Assembly (NCBI GenBank): GCA_018714005.1
Contig: DVOA01000019.1
Span: forward strand, 1 to 22,682
DNA from: Spyradomonas excrementavium
GTDB taxonomy: Bacteria > Cyanobacteriota > Vampirovibrionia > Gastranaerophilales > Gastranaerophilaceae
Length of the DNA stretch: 22,682 nt
Direction: 5' to 3'
The notes below the pieces were generated by a model. It had not been told where the DNA came from and did not search any database. It saw nothing but the letters and a program-made list of their open reading frames with translations. The translations under genes were made by a program, and so were the position numbers. Below are positions 1-8,015 of the stretch, piece after piece. Position 1 is the first letter of the stretch; each line of letters begins with the position of its first letter.

Positions 1-72
1 GTTTCAGGGTCTAACACGCTTCGGGTCAAAGCACACAACCGCCCCGCCTCAAAAATATGACTAAACATAAAC

Positions 73-101
73 TTGTATACAGTCTTTTTTTGCACTAAAA
101 T
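73..101 (+). promoter_or_regulatory. Predicted sigma70-type promoter for the first operon
   Basis: A TTGTAT box (73-78), a 17-nt spacer and a TAAAAT box (96-101) are visible directly. The -10 box ends only 7 nt before the ATG at 109, so transcription would begin at or next to the start codon and the mRNA would be nearly leaderless. No ribosome-binding site is seen before 109, which fits. The same ACTAAAAT string forms the proposed serS -10 region. Confidence 0.5.
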
Positions 102-108
102 CAACTCA

Positions 109-342
109 ATGGGAAAAGCGAAAAAGAGAAATTTTCAAAAGATTAAAACAGCAAATTCTGCCTATGAAAGCGGGATTTCACGTGCTGATGCGATACAGGA
201 AATCGTCAAAAGAATCAACGAAAACGACCTTAGCCCTGAAACAAATGATATAATAACCCTTTTCGGGATTACAGCGGAGGAACTGGGCGAAGCAGGGTTG
301 AAATATGAAGAACTAAAGGCGCTGAATTCCCCATTTTTATAA
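109..342 (+). CDS. Small hypothetical protein, 77 aa
   Basis: I do not recognise this family. The reading frame is open back to a TTG at 73, but that TTG overlaps the proposed -35 box, so the ATG at 109 is the better start. The first 15 residues are strongly basic (MGKAKKRNFQKIK). The rest is predicted helical and acidic, with no cysteine motif, signal peptide or membrane segment. It lies 17 nt upstream of the dehydrogenase gene and is probably the first gene of a four-gene operon ending with hydF. A small cytoplasmic, possibly nucleic-acid-binding protein is conceivable from the basic N-terminus, but that is only inference. Confidence 0.6.
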   Translation: MGKAKKRNFQKIKTANSAYESGISRADAIQEIVKRINENDLSPETNDIITLFGITAEELGEAGLKYEELKALNSPFL

Positions 343-359
343 CTAAACGAGGAGAAAAA

Positions 360-1322
360 ATGAGAGCGGTAGTTTTTGATAACGGATTAAAATTAGATAA
401 AAATTATGCAAAACCCTCGCCCCAAAAAGGCGAAGCCCTGATAAAAGTGAACACAATCGGCATTTGCAACACGGATTATGAAATCACAAAAGGCTACATG
501 GGCTACAAAGGCGTGCTCGGACACGAATTTACGGGCGTTGTTGAAGAAATAAACGCAGACGACAAATCCCTGCTCAACAAACGCGTCGTAGGCGAGATAA
601 ATTGCGGCTGCGGCGAGTGTGAATGGTGCAATCAGGGGCTCGAGCGCCATTGTCCGAACCGCTCAACGCTGGGAATCTGGCAAAGAGAGGGCTGTTTTGC
701 CGAATATGTTTGCCTGCCCGTGAAAAATCTGCTCGAAATCCCCGAAAATGTTTCCGATGAAGAAGCTGTTTTTACAGAACCGCTGGCCGCTGCGCTCGAA
801 ATCCTTGAACAAATCCACATTCCGCCCTACAAAAAAATTGCGGTTCTCGGCGACGGGAAATTAGGGTTAATGATTGCTCTGGCGCTGAATGCTGCAGGTT
901 TGGACTTGATTTTAATCGGAAAACACGAAAACAAGCTTGAAATCGCCAAAAAACAGGGCGTAAAAACAAAACTTCTTTCCGATGTTGAAATTAAAAAGGA
1001 ATTTGATTTTGTTGTAGAAGCGACCGGCTCAATTTCAGGGTTTGAAACCTCTCTGGCGCTGACAAAACCGAGAGGAACGCTCATTTTAAAAAGCACAATT
1101 GCAGCTTCAAAAGAATTTAACTTTGCTCCGGTTGTTGTTGATGAAATCACGATTGTCGGCTCAAGATGCGGGCAGTTTGCACCGGCATTGAGGATGCTTG
1201 AAAGCGGAAGAATTGATGTGAAACCGCTTATCAGCGACATTTTCGAGCTTAATGAGTCAATTGCGGCATTTGAAAGAAACAAAGAAAAATCCTCGATAAA
1301 AGTAATCGTAAAGGTCAAATAG
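360..1322 (+). CDS. Zinc-dependent medium-chain alcohol/threonine-type dehydrogenase
   Basis: A 320-aa member of the medium-chain dehydrogenase/reductase superfamily, likely oxidising an alcohol or sugar alcohol with NAD(P). Visible catalytic-zinc ligands are C36 (GICNTD), H55-E56 (GHEFTG) and probably E140 (FTEPLAAA). The structural-zinc lobe has the spacing C84-x2-C87-x2-C90-x7-C98. The Rossmann dinucleotide loop is GDGKLG at 164-169. At 320 aa it is somewhat shorter than typical 340-350 aa members. GGAG (351-354) sits 5 nt before the ATG. It is followed with no gap by a membrane-protein gene read from a TTG. The substrate cannot be read from the sequence. The context (membrane lipid-type protein, HydF) does not define a pathway. 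Confidence 0.85.
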   Translation: MRAVVFDNGLKLDKNYAKPSPQKGEALIKVNTIGICNTDYEITKGYMGYKGVLGHEFTGVVEEINADDKSLLNKRVVGEINCGCGECEWCNQGLERHCPNRSTLGIWQREGCFAEYVCLPVKNLLEIPENVSDEEAVFTEPLAAALEILEQIHIPPYKKIAVLGDGKLGLMIALALNAAGLDLILIGKHENKLEIAKKQGVKTKLLSDVEIKKEFDFVVEATGSISGFETSLALTKPRGTLILKSTIAASKEFNFAPVVVDEITIVGSRCGQFAPALRMLESGRIDVKPLISDIFELNESIAAFERNKEKSSIKVIVKVK

Positions 1323-2333
1323 TTGGAGAAAAAAAATCAACATCAAAACAAAATACTCGGAATTTTAGTCAGTGCGGTTTTTATCCTGCTGATTTTCTGG
1401 AAAATCGACCTTCATCAGCTTTTTGCGACATTTAAGGGGTTTGATTTTCGTGCGTTTTTGATATTTGTGCCCGTTTATCTTCTGGGGATTTACATACGGG
1501 GCGCACGCTGGAAATATCTGCTTTGCAACGATAAAAAATTGAGTGTAAATGAAGCGTTCTTTTCATTTACGGCCGGAAACACGCTCAACAGTTATCTTCC
1601 GGCGCGCGCAGGCGATTTTTGGCGCGCGGTGCATGTCGGAAACAAAATCGGCGAAAGCAAAATGAAACTCCTCGGCTCAATCATTCTCGAGAGGATAATT
1701 GACGGGATTTCGGTGCTTTTGATTTTGTATACGGCGATTCTTCTGTATTTTAAGCACCAGAAAGTCATTGAAATTGCAATATTTTCGGCTGTTTTGTTCT
1801 TCGGAGCGTTTATTTTCTTTTTTGTTCTTTTTAAAACAGGAAAAATCACCGATATTTTTGAATGGCTCAAGAAATTGCCCTTTTTAAACAAAAATCATGA
1901 AATTATCGACAAACTTTCCGGACTTTCAGAGCTGTTTATGAACGGTTTTTCGGTGTTGAATGACCCGAAATGCTTCTGGGGGGCGTTTCTTATGAGCATG
2001 ATAGCCTGGATGCTCGAGTGTTTTGTGACTTACGTCTTGATTTCGGGGTTCGGGCTGGGAATCGGCTTTTCCAGCGCGCTTTTTGTTATCAGTTTCGTAG
2101 CTCTTTCGACGGTAATTCCCTCCTCATCAGTGTTTATCGGGCCATATCAGTTTGCGTACATTCTTGCGCTCGGAATTTATCATGTTTCCAAGTCGCAGGC
2201 GCTGGCTGTTGCATTTGTGCACCAGATTATTATAATGATATTGATAACAATCATCACGGTAATCTATTTTGCCTGCGTAAACACGTCTATGAAAGAGATT
2301 TCAGAGGAAATCAAATCCGGAGAGGAAAATTAA
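1323..2333 (+). CDS. UPF0104 / LPG-synthase transmembrane-domain family membrane protein
   Basis: A 336-aa polytopic inner-membrane protein with about 8 hydrophobic segments. The family marker is visible at roughly 88-103 (NTLNSYLPARAGDFWR), followed by ERIIDG, both typical of the lysylphosphatidylglycerol-synthetase TM / AglD-like family (Pfam LPG_synthase_TM). The MprF catalytic C-terminal domain is absent, so an aminoacyl-transferase role is unlikely. A lipid- or lipid-linked-sugar-handling role is the usual suggestion for stand-alone members. The start is a TTG directly after the previous TAG, supported by AAAGG (1310-1314) 8 nt upstream and by the absence of a nearby ATG. This implies translational coupling to the dehydrogenase. 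Confidence 0.8.
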   Translation: MEKKNQHQNKILGILVSAVFILLIFWKIDLHQLFATFKGFDFRAFLIFVPVYLLGIYIRGARWKYLLCNDKKLSVNEAFFSFTAGNTLNSYLPARAGDFWRAVHVGNKIGESKMKLLGSIILERIIDGISVLLILYTAILLYFKHQKVIEIAIFSAVLFFGAFIFFFVLFKTGKITDIFEWLKKLPFLNKNHEIIDKLSGLSELFMNGFSVLNDPKCFWGAFLMSMIAWMLECFVTYVLISGFGLGIGFSSALFVISFVALSTVIPSSSVFIGPYQFAYILALGIYHVSKSQALAVAFVHQIIIMILITIITVIYFACVNTSMKEISEEIKSGEEN

Positions 2334-2334
2334 A

Positions 2335-3537
2335 ATGCTCAACAAAACGCCAAAAGCAAACCGCCTGCACATAGGGATTTTCGGGAAAAGAAATGCAGGA
2401 AAATCCTCACTTTTGAACGCGCTTGTGAACCAGGAAGTCGCAATTGTGTCGGAAATAGCAGGAACCACAACCGATCCGGTTGAAAAAACAATGGAATTTC
2501 TGCCGCTGGGGCCTGTTGTTTTTATTGACACAGCGGGCGTTGATGATGAGGGCAGCCTCGGGGCAATGAGGGTCGAAAAAACGACCAAAATCCTCGACAG
2601 AACGGATATTGCCGTCATAATTTGCGATTACAACGGCTGGGATGATTTTGAAATCAATTTGTACAAAGAATTTGAACGCCGCTCAATTCCCGTGCTTGCG
2701 GTGATAAATAAATCAGATATTGAAACGATTTCGCCCCAAAAACTCGATAAAATTAAAAATTACGTAAAAGAACCGCAGCAAACAAGCATAAAATCAGGCC
2801 GCGAGGTGGTTTTTGAGCTGAAAAAACAGCTGGTTGCGTCGGTTCCCGACAGTTTTATAAATCCGCCCTCAATTCTCGGCGACCTTGTAGAGCCTGATTC
2901 TACTGTTGTTCTGGTGATTCCGATTGATAAAGAGGCGCCGAAAGGCAGGATAATTCTGCCGCAGGTACAGACTTTGAGGGATATTCTCGACAACGGTTTA
3001 AAGGCGCTTGTTGTGCGTGAAACGGAATTAAAAGACGCATTAAGCAATTTGAAAGAAGCGCCGGCGCTTGTTGTGACTGATTCGCAGGCTTTTAAAGAAG
3101 TAAGCGAAATTGTGCCCGAATCCATCCCCCTGACCTCATTTTCAATGCTTTTTGCGCGTTTAAAAGGGGATTTGAAGGTATTTTTTGAAGGGGCAAAGGC
3201 TGTTGACCGCCTAAAAGACGGTGACAAAATTTTAATCGCCGAAAGCTGCTCCCATCACCAGATTGAAGACGATATTGCACGCGTAAAAATCCCGCGCTGG
3301 CTTAAAAAGAAAACAGGGAAAAATCTTGAGTTTGTATATCATTCTTCGCATGATTTTGTGGAGGATTTGAGCGAATTTGCGCTCGTAATCCATTGCGGCG
3401 CCTGCATGACCAACAGGCGTGAAATTTTATCGCGAATTATGAAAGCAAAAGAAGCAAACACGCCCATAACAAACTACGGAATTGTAATTGCGCACTGCAT
3501 AGGGATTCTGGACAGGGCCATAAAGCCGTTCAAATAA
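2335..3537 (+). CDS. hydF: [FeFe]-hydrogenase H-cluster maturation GTPase HydF
   Basis: A 400-aa protein matching the usual length of HydF, the scaffold that assembles the 2Fe subcluster made by HydE and HydG and delivers it to apo-hydrogenase. The N-terminal Era/TrmE-like GTPase has a P-loop GKRNAGKSS (17-25), the IAGTTTDPV switch region, DTAG (65-68) and NKSD (125-128). The C-terminal FeS domain has C305-S-H307-H308 and HCGAC (353-357), giving the three conserved cysteines C305, C354 and C357. A GGAGAGGA site lies inside the end of the preceding gene and the ATG is 1 nt after its stop, indicating coupling. HydE, HydG and the hydrogenase are not in the window, so the maturation genes are dispersed here or lie elsewhere. 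Confidence 0.95.
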   Translation: MLNKTPKANRLHIGIFGKRNAGKSSLLNALVNQEVAIVSEIAGTTTDPVEKTMEFLPLGPVVFIDTAGVDDEGSLGAMRVEKTTKILDRTDIAVIICDYNGWDDFEINLYKEFERRSIPVLAVINKSDIETISPQKLDKIKNYVKEPQQTSIKSGREVVFELKKQLVASVPDSFINPPSILGDLVEPDSTVVLVIPIDKEAPKGRIILPQVQTLRDILDNGLKALVVRETELKDALSNLKEAPALVVTDSQAFKEVSEIVPESIPLTSFSMLFARLKGDLKVFFEGAKAVDRLKDGDKILIAESCSHHQIEDDIARVKIPRWLKKKTGKNLEFVYHSSHDFVEDLSEFALVIHCGACMTNRREILSRIMKAKEANTPITNYGIVIAHCIGILDRAIKPFK

Positions 3538-3540
3538 AGA

Positions 3541-3566
3541 ACGCCGCCCTAAAATCAGAGCGGCGC
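3541..3566. terminator. Hairpin between convergent genes, possible bidirectional terminator
   Basis: The arms CGCCGC (3542-3547) and GCGGCG (3560-3565) pair, with an extra CT/AG pair inside, around a loop centred on AAAATC. It lies 4 nt after the hydF stop and 20 nt before the end of the convergent minus-strand gene. The downstream T-run on the plus side is weak, so termination efficiency is uncertain. Confidence 0.55.
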
Positions 3567-3585
3567 TAAGTTTATGTAAAAAAGA

Positions 3586-4488
3586 CTAAATTTTAGTGTT
3601 GTTCATCAGCCATTCAACAGCGATTTCAGCGGCTGAAACCGGTTTATTTACAGTTCTTGTTCCCTCATCATAACAGCGGTTTTCAGGGGCAAGTTTTTCA
3701 ACATTTCTGTTGTGCCTTGAGATTGCGTCTTTTACGCCGCGCAATCCGGCTTTATTTCCGCTTCTGCGAAGTTCGGTTATCAGCTCGCCCAGCGCTTTTT
3801 CGTTGACATTTTTCGTTTCCGCGTCGTTAATCAACGATTGTGCAATGTGTTCGGCGTTGTATTTGTTTGCCATTTCGCCGGGAGCCTTGCTCCACATAGT
3901 TTTTGCCTGCACAGGAGCATTTTCGTCGGTGTACAAACAATATGCACTGACCATTTTCGCTGCGCCGTGCTCCGAGAATTCGGTTCTTATTACAGAGCCC
4001 TCTACATTGCCCATTCCGTTCGGATTCTGGTCATTTACAAAATCGCTCACCAATCCGCCGCGTATAGGTGTTTTTTCCGGCGGCACCGGCGGTTTCGGAG
4101 GTTCAGGGCAGCGCTCTTTTTCGACAATTGTGCGTTCGTAGTCGTTTGTGATAGTGGTTGTGGAGAAAAGTGCGTCCTGTTTGAACCTATCCGTATGGAT
4201 TTCTTTGACATCTGCATTTTTTTCATAAACAAAATCCGACTGCAGGTTGCCTTTTACGGTAATATCGCCGTCTTTTGCCTCTTTTACGACCAGTTTTCCA
4301 TCGGTTTTGCTTTTTGTAACCACTTTTTTGGCGGAACCATCTTTGTTGTAAACTACTTTTGTTTTAACAACATTTCCGTTTTCATCAATTTCTTTGAAAG
4401 TTTTTCTTTTTTTGCCGTTTGAGTTTCCGTCAAAAGCCTCAAGGTACTCATTTCCGGCTTTTGCAATATCATCAGAAACATCGTTCAA
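3586..4488 (-). CDS. C-terminal portion of a split hypothetical gene
   Basis: Unrecognised family. This frame stays open upstream to a stop at 4651-4653, well past 4488. The only start near its open beginning is a TTG at 4488 without a Shine-Dalgarno site, so independent translation is doubtful. I read it as the continuation of the 4575-5165 frame after a -1 shift. Visible parts are a hydrophilic stretch with a KEIDENGNVVKTKVVYNKDG-type beta-rich pattern, a proline-rich linker (CPEPPKPPVPPEKTP) and a helical C-terminal region of about 130 residues. A short motif is repeated either side of the linker (LQSDFVYEKN and LVSDFVNDQN). No signal peptide or membrane segment is seen. Function unknown. 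Confidence 0.6.
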   Translation of the reverse strand: MNDVSDDIAKAGNEYLEAFDGNSNGKKRKTFKEIDENGNVVKTKVVYNKDGSAKKVVTKSKTDGKLVVKEAKDGDITVKGNLQSDFVYEKNADVKEIHTDRFKQDALFSTTTITNDYERTIVEKERCPEPPKPPVPPEKTPIRGGLVSDFVNDQNPNGMGNVEGSVIRTEFSEHGAAKMVSAYCLYTDENAPVQAKTMWSKAPGEMANKYNAEHIAQSLINDAETKNVNEKALGELITELRRSGNKAGLRGVKDAISRHNRNVEKLAPENRCYDEGTRTVNKPVSAAEIAVEWLMNNTKI

Positions 4489-4574
4489 ATAATCAGCGTT
4501 TCGTTCAGCCTCCTGCGCCGAATGGAGCTTAACCTTTGAGCCGCCGGCTTCTGCGTATTTTTTGTCATCGGAAA

Positions 4575-5165
4575 TTACCTGTTTTTCTTTTTGGTGAACA
4601 ATTTTTGCCAGAAATTTCTCGATTTTGGATTTCTTACCTTGATATCCTTTTTATCAGCGCGATTCTGGGGCAATTCTTCAGTATCAACGCCCAAATGCGA
4701 ATTTGCGAGGGTGCCCATTTCCTCTTTTGCGCTTTCTGCGGCACTTGCAGCGCGGAATTTATTATTTTTCGATTCCAGATGGGCTTTGTTCCATTCCTGA
4801 ATAAAAGCCTCGGGGTCAATTCCGTTTTTCTTGAGCCATTTTTTCTGCCCTTTTGAAATTTCCATATCTTGCTCCACAAGGCTCTGAGCAAGCTTTTTGC
4901 CATCCCCGGTTTTCATAAATTCTCTTGCTTGCGCGAGTTTTGCAAGGTTTTCCAACTGTTCTTCGGTTTTGGGCTTAGAAATACCGTCATCCGTAGGCGC
5001 ATCAACCTTTCCACCCAGCGGAATTTCTACTTTTTTATAGCCTTTGCCTTTTTTGGTCGTTTCCCAGGTTTCCGTAGTGTCCTGAATGGTTTTTGAAGAC
5101 GTTTCTGTAGTCGAATCCGACTTAACAAGTTTTCTTTCACCAACAATTCTAATTACGTCTGTCAT
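4575..5165 (-). CDS. N-terminal portion of a split hypothetical gene, 196 aa
   Basis: Unrecognised. The ATG at 5165 has a strong AAGGAG (5172-5177 on the minus strand) 7 nt upstream, so this is the real beginning of the gene. The product is very rich in Lys, Glu, Thr and Ser, begins MTDVIRIVGERKLVKSDS, and has a charged helical middle section. It ends FTKKKNR at a TAA just after an A5-G-A5 tract. In the -1 frame the same DNA continues KQVISDDKKYAEAGGSK straight into the 3586-4488 frame. The full protein would be about 525 aa. The break may be a programmed -1 frameshift, a real mutation or a one-base homopolymer error. Confidence 0.65.
   Translation of the reverse strand: MTDVIRIVGERKLVKSDSTTETSSKTIQDTTETWETTKKGKGYKKVEIPLGGKVDAPTDDGISKPKTEEQLENLAKLAQAREFMKTGDGKKLAQSLVEQDMEISKGQKKWLKKNGIDPEAFIQEWNKAHLESKNNKFRAASAAESAKEEMGTLANSHLGVDTEELPQNRADKKDIKVRNPKSRNFWQKLFTKKKNR
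4581..4595 (-). other. A-rich tract at the presumed frameshift junction
   Basis: On the minus strand the upstream frame reads ACC AAA AAG AAA AAC AGG TAA. Moving back one base anywhere in this tract joins the two frames. The AAA AAG step resembles the A-site half of the dnaX heptamer A AAA AAG, but the base before it is C, so the P-site repairing is imperfect. No stimulatory stem-loop was established. A missing A in one of the A5 runs would give the same appearance. Confidence 0.45.
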
Positions 5166-5359
5166 TTTGCTCTCCTTTTTACATAAACTTTATATTATGT
5201 TTATATAAAAACAGGAAAGATTTCGGAATTTCAGAAATTTTGGCTGAAAACACAATTTACCCCATTCCATACCATACCACTAGTGTGGCTTGAGTTTGAG
5301 GCAATTTCAAGTCATATTTACATTTTGCAACAAATCTTAATATTTGTTACATTTTATTG

Positions 5360-5932
5360 TTAATTTCGATACAACGGCACATCGCTGTTCATCACGAACG
5401 TAACTTCCTCGCCTGCGCGAAGCCCTCTCGGCTCTCCGGGATAACGCAAAGTCGTCGGAACGAGTTGCAGATAACCTTTGGGGCACATTGTTGAATAGTG
5501 GGGCATTCTGGCGTAATACTGAACCTGCGAAAGGTCGCCGCCGATGGTTGTTGTGCCTTTCCACATCACGTATGCGTCCATGTTGTATTCAATTTTGTTC
5601 GTTGTGATTAATTTTACGATTTTTATCTTCATTGCCGCGTTAATGCCCTCGAGCGGCTCGATTATTGACTCTACAACCCCCTGATAAATCGAATCCTTTG
5701 GTATAACGTTAGTTTCCCCGATAAAAACATCCGACGGGTTGATAAAATAAACAGAATCGCCGATTTTTGCGGTATCGGTAGAGATTTCGCGAAGATTTAT
5801 GGCTTTTAAAAACGAACCTTTAACCAGCGAAATCGGCTGGTACCCGCGGAAAGTCACATCAGCGCCGGCAAAAACCTGTATCACAAAAAACATTGCGACT
5901 ACGGAGAAAAATTTCAAAAAAGTCTTTATCAT
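5360..5932 (-). CDS. Exported hypothetical protein, 190 aa
   Basis: Family not recognised. Residues 1-23 form a clear Sec signal peptide: MIKTFLK, a hydrophobic core to about residue 21, and a likely cleavage near FAGA. The mature part is predicted mainly beta, with alternating hydrophobic strands and phrases such as AKIGDSVYFINPSDV and GEEVTFVMNSDV that resemble surface or periplasmic beta-domain proteins. No lipobox and no catalytic motif is apparent. A periplasmic or outer-membrane location is inferred. The start ATG at 5932 has no obvious ribosome-binding site and lies just after an AT-rich stretch (TTAAAAT on the minus strand), so a very short leader is possible. It is divergent from serS. 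Downstream, 5170-5355 holds no further gene I can support. Confidence 0.6.
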   Translation of the reverse strand: MIKTFLKFFSVVAMFFVIQVFAGADVTFRGYQPISLVKGSFLKAINLREISTDTAKIGDSVYFINPSDVFIGETNVIPKDSIYQGVVESIIEPLEGINAAMKIKIVKLITTNKIEYNMDAYVMWKGTTTIGGDLSQVQYYARMPHYSTMCPKGYLQLVPTTLRYPGEPRGLRAGEEVTFVMNSDVPLYRN

Positions 5933-5954
5933 AACTTAATTTTAATAAATCTTC

Positions 5955-5983
5955 TGGATTTTTCAATGCGTTTTTACTAAAAT
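5955..5983 (+). promoter_or_regulatory. Predicted serS promoter
   Basis: A TGGATT box (5955-5960), a 17-nt spacer and a TAAAAT box (5978-5983) precede serS. The -10 context ACTAAAAT matches the one before the first operon. The expected transcript would have a leader of about 25 nt containing CGGAG (6004-6008). Confidence 0.45.
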
Positions 5984-6015
5984 TAAGTCAAGTAATGTAG
6001 ATACGGAGCGAAAAA

Positions 6016-7281
6016 ATGTTAGATATTAAACTGATTAGAGAGAATCCCGAAAAAATCAACGAGCTTTTAAAACGCAGAAATCCAGAGCTTTCCGTGGACA
6101 AAGTTCTTGAAATCGACGTTGAAAGAAGAAAAATCCAGACACAGGCGGATGAACTTCGCGCTTTGAGAAAAGCGGAATCTCAAAAAATCGGTGAAATGAA
6201 GAAAAAAGGCGAAAATACCGACAAAATTCAGGAAGAAGTCAGAGAACTCGGCGACAAAATTAAAGCTTTTGAGGAACAGCAGACCGAACTTGACGAAAAA
6301 CAGCGCAACCTTTTGCTCACAATCCCGAACATCCCCGACGAAAACACGCCTATCGGCGCAAATGATGAAGCAAATGTGGTCAGAAAAGTCGTTGGCGAGG
6401 TCAAAAAGCCCGCTTTTGAACAAAAAGCGCACTGGGATTTGGTTACAGAAAAAGATATTGTTGATTTTGAGCGCGGTGTAAAGATTTCACAATCACGTTT
6501 CTACATTTACAAAAACAAAGGCGCCCGTCTTGAGCGCGCTATAATCAACTTTTTCCTTGATTTGCACACAACAGAGCACGGATATGAAGAAATTCTCCCG
6601 CCTGTGCTCGTAAATTCAATGGCAATGACCGGAACCGGCCAGCTGCCCAAGTTTGCAGAAGATATGTACAAGTGCGTGGACGAGGATTTGTACCTTATTC
6701 CGACGGCAGAAGTGCCTGTTACCAATATTTATTGCAATGAAATCTTATCAGAAGACGATTTGCCCAAATATATGACGGCATACACGCCTTGTTTCAGGCG
6801 TGAAGCGGGTTCGGCCGGAAAAGATACACGCGGATTGATTCGTGTTCACCAGTTTAACAAAGTTGAGCTCGTGAAGCTCACAACGCCCGAACAGGCGCCG
6901 GAAGAACATGAAAAACTTACACAAAACGCCGAACGCGCACTTGAATTGCTGGAATTGCCGTACAGAAGAGTCGAACTTTGCACAGGCGATATCGGATTTT
7001 CAGCCAGAAAATGCTACGATTTGGAAGTCTGGATGCCCTCGTACGATAATTACAAAGAAATCTCAAGCTGCTCTGTTTTCGGCGATTTTCAGGCAAGAAG
7101 AGCCGGTTTGAAATACAGAAGCAAAGAAACCGGCAAAGTAAACTACTGCTATACGATGAACGGCTCAGGATTGGCTGTGGGAAGAACTTTTGCGGCAATC
7201 ATTGAAAACTTCCAGCAAGAAGACGGCACGGTAATCATCCCCGAAGTCCTCAGAAAATACACAGGTTTTGACAGAATCTAG
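6016..7281 (+). CDS. serS: Seryl-tRNA synthetase
   Basis: A 421-aa class II aminoacyl-tRNA synthetase that charges tRNA-Ser (and selenocysteine tRNA where present) in the cytoplasm. Residues 1-110 form the long antiparallel coiled-coil arm, seen as heptad-rich Lys/Glu helices. The catalytic domain shows TAEVPVT (230-236), motif 2 around FRREAGSAGKDTRG (260-273) with the arginine used for ATP contact, and motif 3 GSGLAVGR (383-390). The length matches the family. CGGAG lies 7 nt before the ATG. tmk follows 8 nt after the stop, so the two are probably cotranscribed. Confidence 0.97.
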   Translation: MLDIKLIRENPEKINELLKRRNPELSVDKVLEIDVERRKIQTQADELRALRKAESQKIGEMKKKGENTDKIQEEVRELGDKIKAFEEQQTELDEKQRNLLLTIPNIPDENTPIGANDEANVVRKVVGEVKKPAFEQKAHWDLVTEKDIVDFERGVKISQSRFYIYKNKGARLERAIINFFLDLHTTEHGYEEILPPVLVNSMAMTGTGQLPKFAEDMYKCVDEDLYLIPTAEVPVTNIYCNEILSEDDLPKYMTAYTPCFRREAGSAGKDTRGLIRVHQFNKVELVKLTTPEQAPEEHEKLTQNAERALELLELPYRRVELCTGDIGFSARKCYDLEVWMPSYDNYKEISSCSVFGDFQARRAGLKYRSKETGKVNYCYTMNGSGLAVGRTFAAIIENFQQEDGTVIIPEVLRKYTGFDRI

Positions 7282-7289
7282 GTTTGATA

Positions 7290-7913
7290 ATGAAAAAAGG
7301 CTGTTTTATTACATTTGAGGGCTCTGACGGCTGCGGAAAAACTACCCAGCTTGAACTTACGGCAAAATATCTTAAAGAAAAAGGATTTGAGGTTCTAACG
7401 ACCCGTGAACCCGGTGCGCCGGGGCTTGGCTGCGAATTGAGAAAAATTTTGCTGCATTATGACAGTTATGTTTCGCCAAAATGCGAGTCCTTTATGTTTT
7501 TGGCGGACAGAGCCCAGCATATTGACACAATTGTGCTTCCTGCAATCGAAAGAGGCGCCGTTGTGCTCTGCGACAGGCATACAGATTCAACTGTTGCTTA
7601 TCAGGGGTATGGAAAAGGCGTTGATTTAGAGCAGATTCACTACCTGAATAACCTTGCAACGGGCGGGCATAAGCCGGATTTAACATTTGTTTTCGATGTT
7701 GATTCTGATGTTGCCCAAAACAGGGTAGGCTCAGAAAAAGACCGGATGGAAGCAGAGGGAATCGAGTTTCACAAGAGGGTAAGGAACGGTTATCTGACTA
7801 TTGCGAAACAGGAGCCTGAACGCGTAAAGGTTATTGATGCAAATCCGCCGGTTGAAACAGTTTTTTCCTCCTTAAAACCGCTATTGGACGAGTTTTTCGC
7901 CTCACGCTATTGA
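7290..7913 (+). CDS. tmk: Thymidylate kinase
   Basis: A 207-aa dTMP kinase that phosphorylates dTMP to dTDP in the dTTP pathway. The P-loop GSDGCGKTTQ is at 11-20, TREPG at 38-42 binds substrate, and DRHTDSTVAYQG (95-106) is the DRx signature region. The LID segment follows R145 (RVGSEKDR). The frame is open 6 nt further upstream to a TTG, but ATG at 7290 is preferred because AGG at 7280-7282 is well placed for it. No arginine stands in the P-loop. An Escherichia-type enzyme would instead carry its basic catalytic residues in the LID, and this LID segment does contain Arg and Lys. Confidence 0.95.
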   Translation: MKKGCFITFEGSDGCGKTTQLELTAKYLKEKGFEVLTTREPGAPGLGCELRKILLHYDSYVSPKCESFMFLADRAQHIDTIVLPAIERGAVVLCDRHTDSTVAYQGYGKGVDLEQIHYLNNLATGGHKPDLTFVFDVDSDVAQNRVGSEKDRMEAEGIEFHKRVRNGYLTIAKQEPERVKVIDANPPVETVFSSLKPLLDEFFASRY

Positions 7914-7938
7914 TTTAATTTAAAAAAAGTTATAAAAT
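7910..7938 (+). promoter_or_regulatory. Predicted promoter and structured leader for the zinc-ribbon gene
   Basis: TTGATT (7910-7915), a 17-nt spacer and TAAAAT (7933-7938) give a plausible promoter overlapping the end of tmk. The resulting leader of about 70 nt (7945-8015) contains AGCGG near its start and CCGCT near 7968, and CTAAG with CTTAG, so it can fold into a small hairpin before the AAGGAG at 8002-8007. Confidence 0.45.
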
Positions 7939-8015
7939 GATAGCGGTAAGTTCTAAGTTCTGCTTTTCCGCTTATCTTAGCAATTTACAGGTTTATTATT
8001 TAAGGAGAAAACTAA

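Noticed and set aside
1..72. End of an upstream gene or RNA
   Set aside because: No open frame or RNA signature could be supported in this short stretch.
827..1318. 163-codon minus-strand frame opposite the dehydrogenase gene
   Set aside because: The plus-strand gene has intact family motifs over the whole stretch, and the antisense product shows no recognisable features.
3838..4422. 194-codon plus-strand frame opposite the split unknown gene
   Set aside because: Phe/Cys-rich antisense shadow of the Lys/Glu-rich minus-strand gene, with no start signals.
5166..5355. Possible small RNA or gene between the two minus-strand genes
   Set aside because: Only AT-rich sequence, a short CCATACCATACCAC tandem and a 4-bp CCAC/GTGG stem are seen; too weak to call.
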